Numbered from the stretch's first letter, positions 33,628 through 45,126 are shown. The stretch is DNA of 64,000 bases from Rhizomys pruinosus (GCA_009823505.1 VZQC01000373.1:765247-829246), one strand, 5' to 3'. Numbers and translations: made by a program. The notes: generated by a model from the letters alone, not told the origin.

Positions 33628-34350
33628 ATGCCACAAGCTTACATCCTCTACAGGTTAGGAGATGTTATAAGCCACAGTAAGACCCTGTCATATTTAACAG
33701 GGGGGAAAATTGTAATTCATGGATTAACATATCCAAACATGTGTCTATGCTAAAGTAACCTACCATAACTATTAGTGCTGCTTAAATACCTATATATCTA
33801 ATTGCTTGTTCTTCATTAGTAGGATCGAAAGGTTATTCCTGGACAAACTGTCAGCCCATGAAAGGAAACAGCCAGAATTGACCAGAGTCCAAGTCAACAG
33901 CTCCAGAGAGAGTGGACTGTTTTACCTCTCATCCACCTGTGCCCCTTTTCTAAGCCTAGGGAACAACCTGCGGAAGAGGGGGCGTGGTAGAATGTAAGGG
34001 CTGCGATTGGGGTGAATGGTGAAACTACAGCAATGTAGTCTGGACACTCATTTGATCAACTTGATTGAACAAACAACCTGTCACCCCCCACTGGATGGTG
34101 GGGCTGTAGGTGTTTGGGCACAACAGCCTGCAGATAGGTTTTGCATGAAGGATGCTTGTACTCATGGATTATCACTTATAGCTAAAAATGAAAAAAAAAA
34201 ACTGAGAGAAAGATGCAGGACAGTTATGGCAGAATTCATGATCTGGGATGGGGTGGGGGTGGGGGGGGAAGGAAAAGGAAATAAGCCTGAACTGAATTGG
34301 AAAAAATGTATGAAATGCACAAAGCATCAATAAAAACTAATTAAAAAAAA
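33628..34350 (+). mobile_element. 5'-truncated L1 (3'UTR only) with TSD
   Basis: A 720-bp L1 tail: 'ccacaagcttacatcctcta' at the start, then 'gatggggtgggggtgggggg', 'gaaatgcacaaagcatcaa' and an A-rich end. Flanked by aaaatgttatctg at 33615-33627 and 34347-34359 (the part outside the A-tail is tgttatctg, exact). It is therefore a separate insertion, not the tail of the L1 just upstream. Confidence 0.75.
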
Positions 34351-34359
34351 TGTTATCTG

Positions 34360-35130
34360 CTATGTTTTCTAGCAGTTCTTGAAGAGATGTTAATGAATTG
34401 CCAACAGTTTTACTGGCATGCACTGGGAAAGACAAAAAATAAAATAATTTTTGGCTTAATAGTCATGTTGTTGAAAAGATAGCCTTACACCTTTAGGTAT
34501 AAAAGATTTATTATAGAGTTTTCAAATTTTCCTAGGCACTTACACACTGCAGCCTGCAAAAGCATTCTTTTCTTTCTCTCATGTCCAATTATCTTCTCTT
34601 TTTGCCATTAAAAACAGGTAAAGATAATTGTTGATATAATAATTGGTTGCAAATTAGTTATTTGTTTGTTTTCTTGATCCACAAACCTGTTTTCCATTTT
34701 TGTGTTTCCTAAAGTAATGAAAAGGATCACTGGGAAGTGTGAAATCAACTAGTGAATTATCCTTATTTTGCCAGTTGGAGCTGACCAGTAGATTTGTTTC
34801 AGAAATCCACAGCTGATCTCTCAATCACTGACATCATCAAGAACTTGCATGTTGCCTTCTGATGCTGTTCCTTCAGATACCTGTTCTGCTAAGCTGTTCA
34901 CAGAATATAGGCTTTGCCAATTGTCCTCCTCCTCAACTTTTAAGGTTCAGGAGGTTCTATAATGCCAGAAGAGGCTGCCAAGATTCTCAGAAGAAACAAT
35001 CACAACCACAGAATTATTTATTCTCACTCCAATATTATTAGTTTATTATTAGTCATTGCTATGGACTTTGTCCTAATCTACCCATGTTCACCCAGCCCCA
35101 CAAGTACAGGGCTAACTAGTCTAACCTGTG
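34360..35130. other. No recognised feature
   Basis: AT-rich, no coding or repeat signature identified. Confidence 0.4.
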
Positions 35131-35138
35131 GTATTCTT

Positions 35139-35365
35139 TTTTTAAATTTTATTTATTTATTTTCTATGTGTATGAATGTACTGTCTGCATGCAGGTTTGT
35201 GCACCCGTGTTGTGCAATGCCGCGGAGGTCAGAAGAGGGTGTCGGATTCCCCTGGAACTGGAGTTAAAGACGGTTCCCACCCACCATGTGGGTGCTGGGG
35301 ATCGAACCTGGGTCCTCTGCAAGAGCAGTCGGCGCTCTTAACTGCTAGGCTATCTCTCCAGCCCA
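35139..35365 (-). mobile_element. B2 SINE, short form (no 17-nt duplication), with TSD
   Basis: Complete minus-strand B2, tail left, head 'ctatctctccagccc' right, B box 'ggatcgaacc' (reverse complement) intact. An 8-bp TSD (gtattctt) lies at 35131-35138 and 35366-35373. The body has a single 'cctggaactggagttaaag', so it represents the undoubled subfamily. Confidence 0.9.
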
Positions 35366-35434
35366 GTATTCTTATATATCTTACTGACTTTACTTGGCAT
35401 AGCTCTTCCTTTGTAATGTAGTGCTATTTCTTTT

Positions 35435-37010
35435 TAATTTTAATTTTATTGAATATTTATTTATATATTTATTTATTTATATATTTATTTTTAGTCTTTT
35501 TGAGACAGGGTTTCCCTTAATCCCAGATGGCCTGGACTTAGCTACGTAGATCAGGCTGGCCTTGAACTCACAGAGATTTGCCTGTCTCTTCCTCTGGAGT
35601 GCTGGGATTAAAGGCATGCACCACCACACCCAGCTGAGCAATTGTATAATTAATGCAACAGTTCTTCATCAAATTTAGACCCCCACTCCATCTGTGTCTC
35701 CTCCCACCAGATCTTATATATTAGATGATACATATTAAGTTCTATGCAGTCAAGCATTTGTGCCCAGATGTCCTTAGGTACAAAATCATCCACTGGGGTC
35801 TAGTAAGGTCTACTCTCCCTCATATTCAGTATCCAACTCTCCAGTATCAAACAGTTCCCGGACTAGGACTGGCCTACTTCCCTTTTCCCTTGTTCTATTC
35901 TGGGCCCTTGTCTGATTGAATTGGAATGGGTGTTGTGCTCAATACCACCATTGCCACAAGTTCACATGTGCAAGCTTTCAGTGGCCTGAAAGCCACTGCT
36001 CCCCTGTGTTCATGAACTAGCCTTGACTCTTACAATCTTTCCACCCCTTCTTCTGAGATGGTCCCTGTGCTGTGGGTATAGGAGTCCTATCGAAGGCACA
36101 CACCCTGCAGTCTCTTATTCTTTTAAAACCTGAGCAGGTTTGGCCTTCTGTGTATATCACACTTTCCTGTATAAGGGAGCTTCACTGGTCAGAGTTGAAG
36201 GATGCAGTAATTTTCTTCCCTTCCCCCATTTTCTATGTTTCATGAGCCTTAGATGCAGAGGTTCAACTGTAGATACGTCACCTAGGCCTGAGCTTTTCTC
36301 AGATGTTTATTCTCTGTGTGTGATTAGTTGTGGGATTTTATAATAGCCTTCATATATTATGAAAAGAAACTTCTTTGATGAATGCCGTACAGTATGCTTG
36401 TCTGTAAATATAAGGATCCATGTTTAACTTATGATAAGAAATTTCTTTTGTCTAGAGACATGACAGAAAAATGGTTTTCTCTAGGATCGATGTCCTTTCC
36501 AGCTATGTGTATTTGGCTGTGTTTATAGTTCTACCAATGACTTCATTCCCACTGAGAGGATTTAAGTCCAATTAGAGAGAAGCTTATTATCCTCTAGACA
36601 ACAGTGCCAGTACTGTACCAATAGAAGTAGTTTGCTGTGCTGTTATTTATGGTTATTAGGCTTTAGGGTTGGGTTGGACCATTGGTTGATTTTCTCCTTT
36701 AGCAGCTCGCATATTATTCTCTCAAACTGTGAGAGCTAAACTTCAGGTAGAAAGCCTCCAGGTCAGTTCCTGCTCCATTATTCCAAGTTCAGTGTCTGAT
36801 GCATGTCCTATTTGCAGCAGTAAGCTCTTATCTTCTACTTTTGGAAGATAACTAAGAACTCTGGCAATAGCCTGTGTGATCCTGGGAGTCTCTTCGACTA
36901 CTCTGACTAACCACTCAAAGGGAGGTCTCTCCTGTCCGGCACTATGTTCCTTCCCATATGGCGCCCAGGTATACATTTGCACTAATGTTCAGACACTGCA
37001 TGTGCATTTC
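35435..37010 (-). mobile_element. Old Lx-type L1 3'UTR, minus strand
   Basis: The order of phrases on the plus strand is that of a reversed Lx 3'UTR: 'catgagccttagatgcagag', 'gattagttgtgggatttta', 'gccagtactgtaccaatag', 'gcaatagcctgtgtgatcc', 'ccactcaaagggaggtctc'. The same module recurs, diverged, at 42640, 53570, 54540 (opposite strand) and 58420. Interrupted by a B1 at 35483-35636. Confidence 0.7.
35483..35636 (-). mobile_element. B1 SINE
   Basis: Complete minus-strand B1 ('gtctttttgagacagggttt' to 'ggcatgcaccaccacaccc'), moderately diverged. Confidence 0.88.
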
Positions 37011-37840
37011 TCAGGGGGTTTCAGACCCAACACCTTTCCTTCTGGCTTCCGTAGCTTCCTAAGATCCATTCTTCTCTACTCTCCCTTCCCATACAACCTC
37101 CCTCCTCTGTCCTCAGGCCAAATGTCATCCTCTTTTACCACTTGGCTAAGTCATCAGCTTTTTAAAAACACTAAACCCAATGCCTCTTCTTCTTGAAAGC
37201 TTTCCTTAAATCCTTTAAGTAGAATTAAAAACTCCTTTTTAATTTGTATTTCAAAAAATTATTGAGCTTTTGTACATTTCATACATTAGTTCTTAATCTA
37301 ATTTGATGCCCTCCCTGATTTATGTCCCCCAACCTCCCACCTGACCTCATGTATTCTCCTGTACATGTACTTCTATGTTAGACCTCTTCTTAAAAATTTA
37401 AATATAGAAATGGGTATTGAACATAAATGAGAGTTTGAAGTTTATCTCTGCCACTGACTCTTGAACTATGATCAGGTTTGTCTCCTTTGTTGAGCCTCAA
37501 GATCTATCTGTGAAATATACTGTGGTAAGGCTTTTGTAAAAGTGGAAGAGTTTCATGCAGTGGTAAGTGTATCACAGGTAATTCCCTAAATACTATATTC
37601 ATTTTGTTCCCCCAATACACTGTGACTTCTTCAAGCTGTGATAGCACTGATTACAGCTGTGTGTATGACTGTGTGCATCCATGAATGTTATGATAGGGGT
37701 TTTCCATTTCCTACTGTTGTTAAAAAAACATTTATTCATTATTTGTGGAATAAATTCTTGTGTCTTTTTTTAGCAATATTTATGCCATCCTCTCAAGAAT
37801 ATCATTATCCTACATCTAAATAAATATGTTGGAGTACTTT
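37011..37840 (+). mobile_element. LINE2-like fragment, split by a younger L1 tail
   Basis: About 37080-37230 ('ccaaatgtcatcctctttta', 'tgaaagctttccttaaatcc') and about 37580-37840 ('ttcccccaatacactgtgac', 'aaataaatatgttggag') follow the order of the conserved LINE2 3' region. 37235-37385 between them is a minus-strand L1 terminus ('gtacatttcatacattag'). Highly diverged; the call rests on phrase order only. Confidence 0.45.
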
Positions 37841-38399
37841 ATTTTCTTTTTATTATTTTACTTTATCAGATGAAGAAACTACCATGTATGAAATTTCGTG
37901 AGTTATTTTTACTAAAAAAAATCATGAAAAGAGGTAAAAAAACATTGAGAACAATAACATTATTTACACTGCTGTAAAAATCAGATATTCAGCCACCATA
38001 GAAACTCTGTGTGTTTCTTATGTTTTAATAAAACAAAGCAAGTCTCCTTGAGGATAAGAATTTCATACTGAAAAACATGAGCCTTAATATTAAAATTGTA
38101 ACTAAATGTGCTAAGAGCTGTGATCCATTAATATTAGAAATGAGTGGTAGAATCTAATGTCAGGAGCTAATGGTCCTATGGCATAAGGAACATAGTTTAA
38201 TTAATAGTGAAACCACAGCCTATTCGCAATCAGCACTTTAATGGTTGCCATTCAGGAATGACAGAAGGGCAGGGAGAGCACTTCTGAGTCTAATAGAAAT
38301 TCCTCAGTCTAGACTTGCTTACTTCAGCAGCCCAATGCTGACAGTATATGTACAAGTATCCCAAACTGGCTATCTTCCTTTCCTGAGGACCTGTTTCAG
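37841..38399. other. No recognised feature
   Basis: AT-rich, no coding character. Confidence 0.4.
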
Positions 38400-38427
38400 G
38401 GGCTTTACCTCTCTATGTGCGTGCGTG

Positions 38428-38429
<2 letters not shown>

Positions 38430-38480
<51 letters not shown>
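38430..38480 (+). repeat. (TG)n microsatellite
   Basis: About 25 uninterrupted TG units. Confidence 0.97.
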
Positions 38481-38483
<3 letters not shown>

Positions 38484-38613
38484 CATGTTCATGTGTGGGT
38501 GGCTGCACCTGTGTGTGGGTGTGCATGCGATATGTATGCACATGTGCTTGTGTGGTATAGTCCAGAATAAAAGTTGAAGTTGGGGTGTCATTCCTCATGC
38601 ATCGCCCCCTTTT

Positions 38614-38614
38614 A

Positions 38615-38661
<47 letters not shown>
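38614..38661 (+). repeat. (TG)n-(AG)n compound microsatellite
   Basis: About 10 TG units followed by about 14 AG units. Confidence 0.96.
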
Positions 38662-38664
<3 letters not shown>

Positions 38665-38895
38665 AGAGAAGAGAGAGAATCTCAATAGCCTAAAACTCAC
38701 AAAGTACGGCAAGCTCACTGGCTCTCAAATCCCATGGATCTATCTCTCTCTTTCTATCTTCCCAGCAATGGGTTTATAAATGTGTGTCTGCACATCTGAA
38801 TTTTTTTAAACATGGTTTTGGGAACTGAAATAAGTCCTCATGTTTACAAGGTCAGCACTTTATTGGCTGAGTTAGTTATCTCTCTAGCTCCTGGG

Positions 38896-40370
38896 ACTAG
38901 CATCCCTCTTATCTTTCTCTAGTAGTCCCTCAGCTAAAAAAAAGCTCCTTCCTGCTCTTTACTGTCTCAGATTGGGCTGAAAGTGTATAGGGGCCCAGTA
39001 GCCACCAGCATATCAGTGCCAAGCCATTATTTTGTGTCTTTTCATTTTTCTGCACAAATAATCTAGTTCTCCTGTTGCCTGGCTTTCATCGAACTACTAT
39101 CTCTCTCAGTCTATTTGTTCACAGAATGCCATCAAGTTTTCTGGATTCCCACAGGATATTAGACTTCTAGAAAAAGAAAACAATTGTGACTCTGGTCAGC
39201 AAATTCACCTTAAAATTATTTATTAAGCATGATAGTTTGGATAAATTTTATTTGATAATATTTCTAACTTGCAGAGTGTGTACAAGACAACAAGCTGAAT
39301 CCTTAAAATGCCCTTTCCTCAGATTAACAGTAGTTTATTACTGTTCCACTTTTCATGTGTGTTTATACTTCAAAGTCTACAGTAAATTCTCATTCTTCAT
39401 AGTAAATATAGTCTACAAAGTTGTCATAAACATTGAATAAGTAGGTACACACCCATCACTCCTAGGGAAATTTATCATTAGTTTCCAAGAGAAAGATCCA
39501 GACTTTTTAAAATCAGCTGATTAGTATAGGACCTTCTTTATATGTGTCTCTTTGGACATCTATTTAATAAATTTTGATTCATTAACACTAAACTTATGAC
39601 CCAAAACAGCACTCTTAGCTCACACTGAAAGAAGCATGGTGAATGCATGTGTAATCTCTTCTAGGCACAACAAAGACTTCTTGAACTTGCCAATATTAGA
39701 CAGTATTTTTGGTGTCACAATTCGGGGTTGTTTTCAGCTGTGAAGTCAACCAACTGAAAGCAGAAAATCATGATAAAATGTGTCACTAAATGGCCTCCCT
39801 GCTGAAACAAAGAAACAAACTCTTTCTTACAATAAAAACAAGAAAGAGGAAAGCAGTATAGTCTTTGACCTCACCTAGAAACCACTTGTCAGGGACCTCA
39901 GGTCGATGGCTGTTTAGCTCATGCCCCCAAATGGTTGCTGAACAACTGTATTGATTTGGGGTTACAAATAAATCTTAATGGAGTCAGCAAATTCACAAAC
40001 AAGGAATCCATGAATAATGGGGATCGGTATATATTTGACCCATATGTTTCTGTACCCATTTCATTTTTCCTGGGTCACTTGAAAATAAGTCAAGTACATT
40101 GTGTTTGTTTATCCATAAACACTATATTGTGTTGTATGTTTAATAGCAAAGGCATTCTCTTACATAACCACAGCATGATCATCGGCCAGGAAATTTAATA
40201 GGGATGTAATTCTGCTATCTAAGGGAGTCCACATTCAAATTTTAGCACTCATAACAGTAACTTTCTTTCCAACTATTTCTTGCTCCCTTGGTCTTGATTC
40301 CACCACCGGATCACACACTTCCTTAAGTTGTAAAGGTTTTGTGTCTTTTGGTTTAGAATTCACCACTGGA
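38896..40370. other. No recognised feature
   Basis: The longest stretch in the window with no repeat I can name. AT-rich; ORFs of 84-87 codons (39186-39440, 39935-40198) have no motif and unremarkable composition. Probably unique intergenic DNA; conservation would be needed to suggest more. Confidence 0.4.
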
Positions 40371-40383
40371 TCAATGCACTTTA

Positions 40384-40639
40384 TTTTTTTTTAATTTTTT
40401 TTATTAATTTTATTTATTTCTGTATGTGTATGAATGTACTGTCTGCATGCAAGTCTGTGCACCTGTGTCGTGCAATGCCGCGGAGGTCAGAAGAGAGCTT
40501 CGGATTCCCCTGGAACTGGAGTTCTCCTGGAACTGGAGTTCCAGACGGTTCTCAGCCGCCATGTGGGTGCTGGGGATCGAACCCGCGTCCTCTGTAAGAG
40601 CGGTCGGCGCTCCTAACCACCAGGCCATCTCTCCAGCCC
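40384..40639 (-). mobile_element. B2 SINE, full length, long form, with TSD
   Basis: Minus strand. A perfect 13-bp TSD (tcaatgcacttta) lies at 40371-40383 and 40640-40652. The 17-nt tandem duplication is at 40505-40521 and 40522-40538 (16 of 17 identical). CpG-rich, B box intact: one of the youngest-looking insertions in the window. Confidence 0.94.
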
Positions 40640-40722
40640 TCAATGCACTTTAGTTGGAAAGGGTTTTTCTTCTTCAATCTAGAATAACTCCTAATTCTTT
40701 CTTCTCTTTTGACTCTGACTTT

Positions 40723-40931
40723 TAAAAAACTTTCATTTATTATTTTTATATTACATGTGTGAATGTGTGCAGATGCACCCATGCTGTGCAATGCCCATGG
40801 AGGTCAGAAGAGGGCTGGATCCTGTGAAACTGGTGTTATGGATGGTTGTTAGCTACCATGTGGGTACTGAGAATGAACCTGTGTCTGAAATAGCAGCCAG
40901 TGCTCTTAACTGATGAACCATCTTGCCAGCT
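40723..40931 (-). mobile_element. B3/B2-type SINE, older, with TSD
   Basis: Minus strand: 'gcaatgcccatggaggtcag', 'gctaccatgtgggtactgag', head 'gatgaaccatcttgccagc'. The TSD is an imperfect cttgac(t/c)ctgactt on each side (about 40709 and 40932). Confidence 0.85.
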
Positions 40932-41639
40932 CTTGACCCTGACTTAAACAATATTTAAGTGAACTTTGGACTTTGCCTTATTCAAAATGGCATAAACCTT
41001 TTATATCAATATTTATTTTAATGTTTAATTTCTGTAAAATTTGTCCAGTGGTACCTAGTTTAAACATGCCTCTGGATGCTTTGCATGTAACTTCGGCATT
41101 CCCGAGTTGCTCCCTTACTTTATGGTGCAGAATAATGTTCTAGTCTTTTCCCCTTTCAAAATCACTGCTCCCTGTCAGTGGAGAATAACCTTAGGAAGGA
41201 AGTTTCAGAAGCCAGGTTGTTCATTGCTACTGACTGGTACCTGTTTCTGGGTACCTTCATCAAAACCTCAAGAAATATAAGTTCAAGGGCTTATATATGC
41301 ATGCACATTTACTCGCAGCTCAACTTATACGTATTCGCTTCTATCTAAGTACACACACGGATACCTATATGGGCACAGGTAACTGTATATAATCAGATCA
41401 ATGTTTATATCTGTCTCTATCTCTAATTTCAACTCTATACTGTATTTTATCTTTTCCATATTTGTAACTCCCCCAACACAGCTTTCATAAAAAGTGTAAC
41501 TTCCACCAGTTCTAAAATCGTTCCATTTTTACTCAAGCTGGTATACACAGAATGTACTTTCAAAATTGCTAACCCACACTACTGTGAAAAACCTGCAGAC
41601 CCACAAACTAGAATTAAATTTCTGTTTACAATTCTAAGG
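40932..41639. other. No recognised feature
   Basis: AT-rich sequence without coding character. Confidence 0.4.
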
Positions 41640-42182
41640 TTAAATGTACATACAGTGAATACACACATCCCAAGTGCACAAATCAATATATTTTGATGAA
41701 TGTATCAACACTCCCATTTAAAAACAGACTATACTGCATCGAGAGAGTTTCATCATCCTATTCCCAGTCAATCTTTTTTTTCCCAGAAGCAATCACTTTC
41801 TGACTTAAAAAAACTATAGGTTACTTTAGACTTTTCTATGACTTCATATAAATGGAAATATATTCTCTTCAGTTACTTTTTCACTCAAAGTATTGCATCT
41901 CTACAATTCACCCACAGTTGTTTATTACTCTTTATTGCGTTGCCTGAATAAACTTCAACTGTTAATATGTTCTTCTCCTGTTGAATGAAGCTGCTATGAA
42001 GAGTCTTGTACAAATGGTTTGGAGGATTAATGTTTTAATTACTCTTACATAAAGGCATAATTATAGAATTGTTGACTAATAGAGAAATAGACTTCACTTT
42101 AAAAGACAGAAGGTACAATCCCCAAATTGATTGTATCATTTTACATTATCATGAATAGTATAAAGTTCAAATGCAATGCTTT
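41640..42182 (-). mobile_element. Ancient L1 (L1ME-like) fragment
   Basis: Reads like the reverse complement of an old mammalian L1 3' region: 'aaatgtacatacagtgaata', 'ttttgatgaatgtatcaaca', 'gacttcatataaatggaaat', 'gaatgaagctgctatgaag'. Highly diverged; subfamily uncertain. Confidence 0.45.
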
Positions 42183-42199
42183 AGAATTAGCTATTTAAG

Positions 42200-42355
42200 C
42201 TGGGCATGGTGGCACACGCCTTTAATCCTAGCACTTGGGAGGCAGAGGCAGGCGGATCTTTGTGAGTTCAAGGCCAGCTTGGTCTACAGAGCAAGTTCCA
42301 GGACAACTGGGGCTACAGGGAGACCCTGTCTCAAAAAGACAAAAAAAAAAAAAAA
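42200..42355 (+). mobile_element. B1 SINE with 17-bp perfect TSD
   Basis: Complete, low-divergence B1 ('ctgggcatggtggcacacgc' to 'gaccctgtctcaaaaagac') with a poly-A tail. The exact TSD at 42183-42199 and 42356-42372 indicates a recent insertion. Confidence 0.95.
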
Positions 42356-42639
42356 AGAATTAGCTATTTAAGATTTAATATGGATACATGTCAAAGTATA
42401 ATTAAAATCCTCCCAAACATTCATAATATGTACATACATATATCATATACTGCATTGAGTCCATTAAGGGGGTGGTCCTATGTACTTATGCTTAGTACTG
42501 TCCATTTGGTATTAGGTAACCTCTCAGGGAGCTAGTCTCTGGAGAAAAACAATTCTCTCTTCTTCAGCATCCATTGATGCACCTTGTGACATTCCCCAAT
42601 CCACCTTAGCATGCCAGCTGGATTTTCCATTACACAGAT

Positions 42640-43521
42640 ATAGTTAGATTCCTGTACTGTGGATATTTCATTGGCGTGGCTTCTCTATCATGTTTAGAAT
42701 GCAGCTGTCTTGTCCTTCTGGCCCCTACCTTCTTTCTGTTCTCTCTTCTGCAATGTCCCCTGAGGCTTGTGTGTAGTGGTTTCATCATAGATATGTCCCC
42801 TAAGGTTGGGCACCTCACCGTTACTTGGTTTTTACATTTGACCAGTTTTAGGTCTTTGTTGTAATAGTCTCCACCTGCTGCAAAAAGTTTTATTTATGAG
42901 TAGTGGGAGGTACATTTGCCTATCAATATAAGGATAGGCATTTAGAACAGAGTAAGAAATTATTATGTTGGTCCAGGGAAGTGACAGAAGTAGGTTCTTA
43001 TCTATGGCATATGACCTCCCCAGCCATGTTTACTTGGATATGTTTATAGTACCGGGTATGATTTCCCACTCACTAAGTTGGCCTTAAGCCCAAATAGACA
43101 GCTGTTGATTACCCACCAAGATAAAATGCCAGTACTGCACCAATAGAGATAGTTTGTTATGGTCCTTGTTGTGGTTCATAGGATTTAGAGCAGGGTAGGA
43201 TCATTGATTGATTTTCTTCCTTAGCAGTTTGCATAGTGTCCTTTAAAACTATGAGAGCTAGTTCTTCAAGGAGGAAGCTTCCTGGTCATTTTCAGCTCAG
43301 ATGCTCACAGCTCAATTAGTCCAAGTTCTGTGCTGGTAGTATGCCATGTCTTCAGCAATAGGGTCTTACTTCAAGTTCTGGTAGCCAATGAAGGGCTGTG
43401 GCAATAGTCTGTGTTATTTTGGGAGTTTCTTGGTTTACCCTGACCAACAACTCAAAGTTTCCCATGCCTGGCATTATGATTTTTGTTATATAGCCATCAA
43501 GTATACACATGCAATCACATC

Positions 43522-43528
<7 letters not shown>
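42640..43528 (-). mobile_element. Old Lx-type L1 3'UTR, minus strand
   Basis: 'cccctgaggcttgtgtgtag', 'gccagtactgcaccaataga', 'ggctgtggcaatagtctgtg' and 'accaacaactcaaagtttcc' match the reversed Lx module at 35435-37010. Directly followed by plus-strand ORF2 sequence, so probably a 5'-inverted insertion. Confidence 0.68.

Positions 43529-43557
<29 letters not shown>
43527..43557 (+). repeat. (TG)n microsatellite
   Basis: About 15 TG units at the junction between opposed L1 pieces. Confidence 0.95.
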
Positions 43558-43559
<2 letters not shown>

Positions 43560-43910
43560 TTCACAATAGCAAGGAAATGGAAACAACCAAAACATCCTTC
43601 AACTGTTTAATGTATAATAAAAATGTGGTACATTTACATTATGGAGCTCTACTTAGTGGTAAAGTAAAATGAAATAGCTGGGTGTGGTGGCACACACGTT
43701 TAATCCTAGCATTCGGGAGGCAGAGGCGGGTAGAGCTTTGTGAGTTCAAGGCCTGCCTGGTCTACAGAGTAAGTTCCAGGCCAGCTGGGGCTACAGGGAG
43801 ACCCTGCCTCAAAAAAGACCAAAAAAAAATGAAATTTTTAGGTAATTGGATGGAACTAGAAACTCTTATACTATGTGGGGTAACCCAGATTCAGAAAAAT
43901 AAGTGATGCT
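43558..43910 (+). pseudogene. L1 ORF2 C-terminal fragment, old
   Basis: 'ttcacaatagcaaggaaatg', 'aaaaatgtggtacatttaca' and 'ggtaattggatggaactaga' are the old-L1 form of the ORF2 C-terminus, in plus orientation. A B1 (43676-43825) interrupts it. Not coding. Confidence 0.7.
43676..43825 (+). mobile_element. B1 SINE in L1, with TSD
   Basis: Complete B1. A 10-bp TSD (aaaatgaaat) lies at 43666-43675 and 43826-43835. Confidence 0.93.
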
Positions 43911-43940
43911 CCTAGCTCCAAAACCCAAGATGTGAATATC

Positions 43941-43973
<33 letters not shown>

Positions 43974-43996
43974 GATAGATAGATGATAGATAGATG
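43941..43996 (+). repeat. (TAGA)n microsatellite
   Basis: About 13 tetranucleotide units with two TGA interruptions near the right end. Confidence 0.95.
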
Positions 43997-44633
43997 CAAA
44001 TCAATGGGATCCAGGGAAGTAGAAAGTAGCTAAAGGGGCAAAAGGGAAGAGGAGCTTGAGAGAGGGAGATAATAAGAAACAGTAGATAGCAAGAGGGACA
44101 TTGGGAACATGAAGGCACTTTAACTGAGAGGGAGAGGAGAAAGGGCTCTCCAGGGGTAGAGTGAGGAAAGAGAGATAAGAAGTACTTAAGGTATATGAAA
44201 AATCAAGGCGAATTATAGTGTTCAATAAGCTTACTGGCAACTTCTTTAGAAAAGTCATTCCAGAGTGTGTAGTACCTCTATAGGTTTAATTTTAATTTTT
44301 ACAAGAACTGATAAATTATAGAATTTTCATTTGTTTTTCTGTTTGTTCATCTTCTTTGGTTAAAAGTTTTTGCTTATGTTATGAAAAGCTTGTTTTTTAT
44401 TCTTTGAATTTTAAGAGTACTTTGTTCTGGATATAAGTGATTAGTCAGCGACATGTGTAGCCTGCTTTCCTCCCAGATTGGGACTTATTTCATTTCTAAG
44501 TGCACCTGTCTTCAAAGCTTAAACATTAATTTACATAAAAAACTTTGGGTAGCCTGTGATTGGAAAAATATTCAACTTTATTTCCTTCCATAAGCATAAA
44601 ATTGACAGCTTTTGGGTTTGAAGCAGGGATCTA
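43997..44633. other. No recognised feature; purine-rich at left
   Basis: 44030-44200 is G/A-rich. The remainder (44280-44630) is AT-rich and might be a very old L1 piece. Nothing definite. Confidence 0.35.
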
Positions 44634-44730
44634 TTTTTATTTTTTTATTTTTCCAGTGCTGAGGACCAAACTTGGGGCCTTCCACATATTACATAAGCAA
44701 TCTGCCACTGGGCTACATCCTTAGTCCTTG
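44634..44730 (-). mobile_element. ID-type SINE, diverged
   Basis: 'cagtgctgaggaccaaactt' ... 'gccactgggctacatcctta' is the reverse complement of an ID element head (tRNA-Ala-like), with a T-rich tail on the left. Confidence 0.7.
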
Positions 44731-44911
44731 AATCAAAACTTTAACTTGTATGTGTAGAACCTGATTTATATTTTTGCATATGGCTACCAAATTTTTAAAG
44801 TAGTATTTTCTGAACAGACATTCCCTTCCCATTGAATCACTTTGTGACATTTGCAAACCCCAGTAATGTAAGCACAAGCCTACTTCTATATTCTCTAACC
44901 TTTTTATTCCT

Positions 44912-45047
44912 TTTGGTCTTTTCAAGACAAGGGAGACCTTTAGTCCCAGCTGGCCTGGAGCTCACTATGTAGTCCAAGTAGGCCTTGAACTTACAGAGAT
45001 CCACCTGCCTCTGCTGGGATTAAAGGCGTGTATTACCATGCCTGGTT
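44912..45047 (-). mobile_element. B1 SINE, internally deleted
   Basis: Minus-strand B1 ('ggtcttttcaagacaaggga' to 'aaggcgtgtattaccatgcc') with a small loss in the 'gcctcccaagtgct' region. Confidence 0.85.
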
Positions 45048-45071
45048 CTCTATTTACCTTTGTTATTTTTA

Positions 45072-45126
45072 TTTTTGTTTTTTTATTTTTTGATCTTTTC
45101 AAGACAGGGTCTCCCTGTAGCCCCAG
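45072..45126 (-). mobile_element. 5'-truncated B1 with 17-bp TSD
   Basis: Only the 3' third of a B1 ('cttttcaagacagggtctcc') plus T-rich tail. An exact TSD lies at 45055-45071 and 45127-45143. B1s are usually full length, so such a short truncated copy with a perfect TSD is unusual. Confidence 0.88.

Larger units (their letters stand above)
38400..38895 (-). mobile_element. B4-like SINE with two microsatellites
   Basis: The order GT-rich tail, 'ggtgtcattcctcatgcatc', a middle section, then 'ggttttgggaactgaaataa', 'gtcagcactttattggctga' and 'gttatctctctagctcc' fits a reversed, diverged tRNA-class rodent SINE of the B4 type. Microsatellites: (TG)n at 38430-38480, and (TG)n(AG)n at 38614-38661. 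Confidence 0.55.

Noticed and set aside
38413..38718. ORFs with Thr-His runs
   Set aside because: Microsatellite translation.
43941..43996. Repeated units as a CRISPR-like array
   Set aside because: A simple tetranucleotide microsatellite with no spacers; the genome is mammalian.
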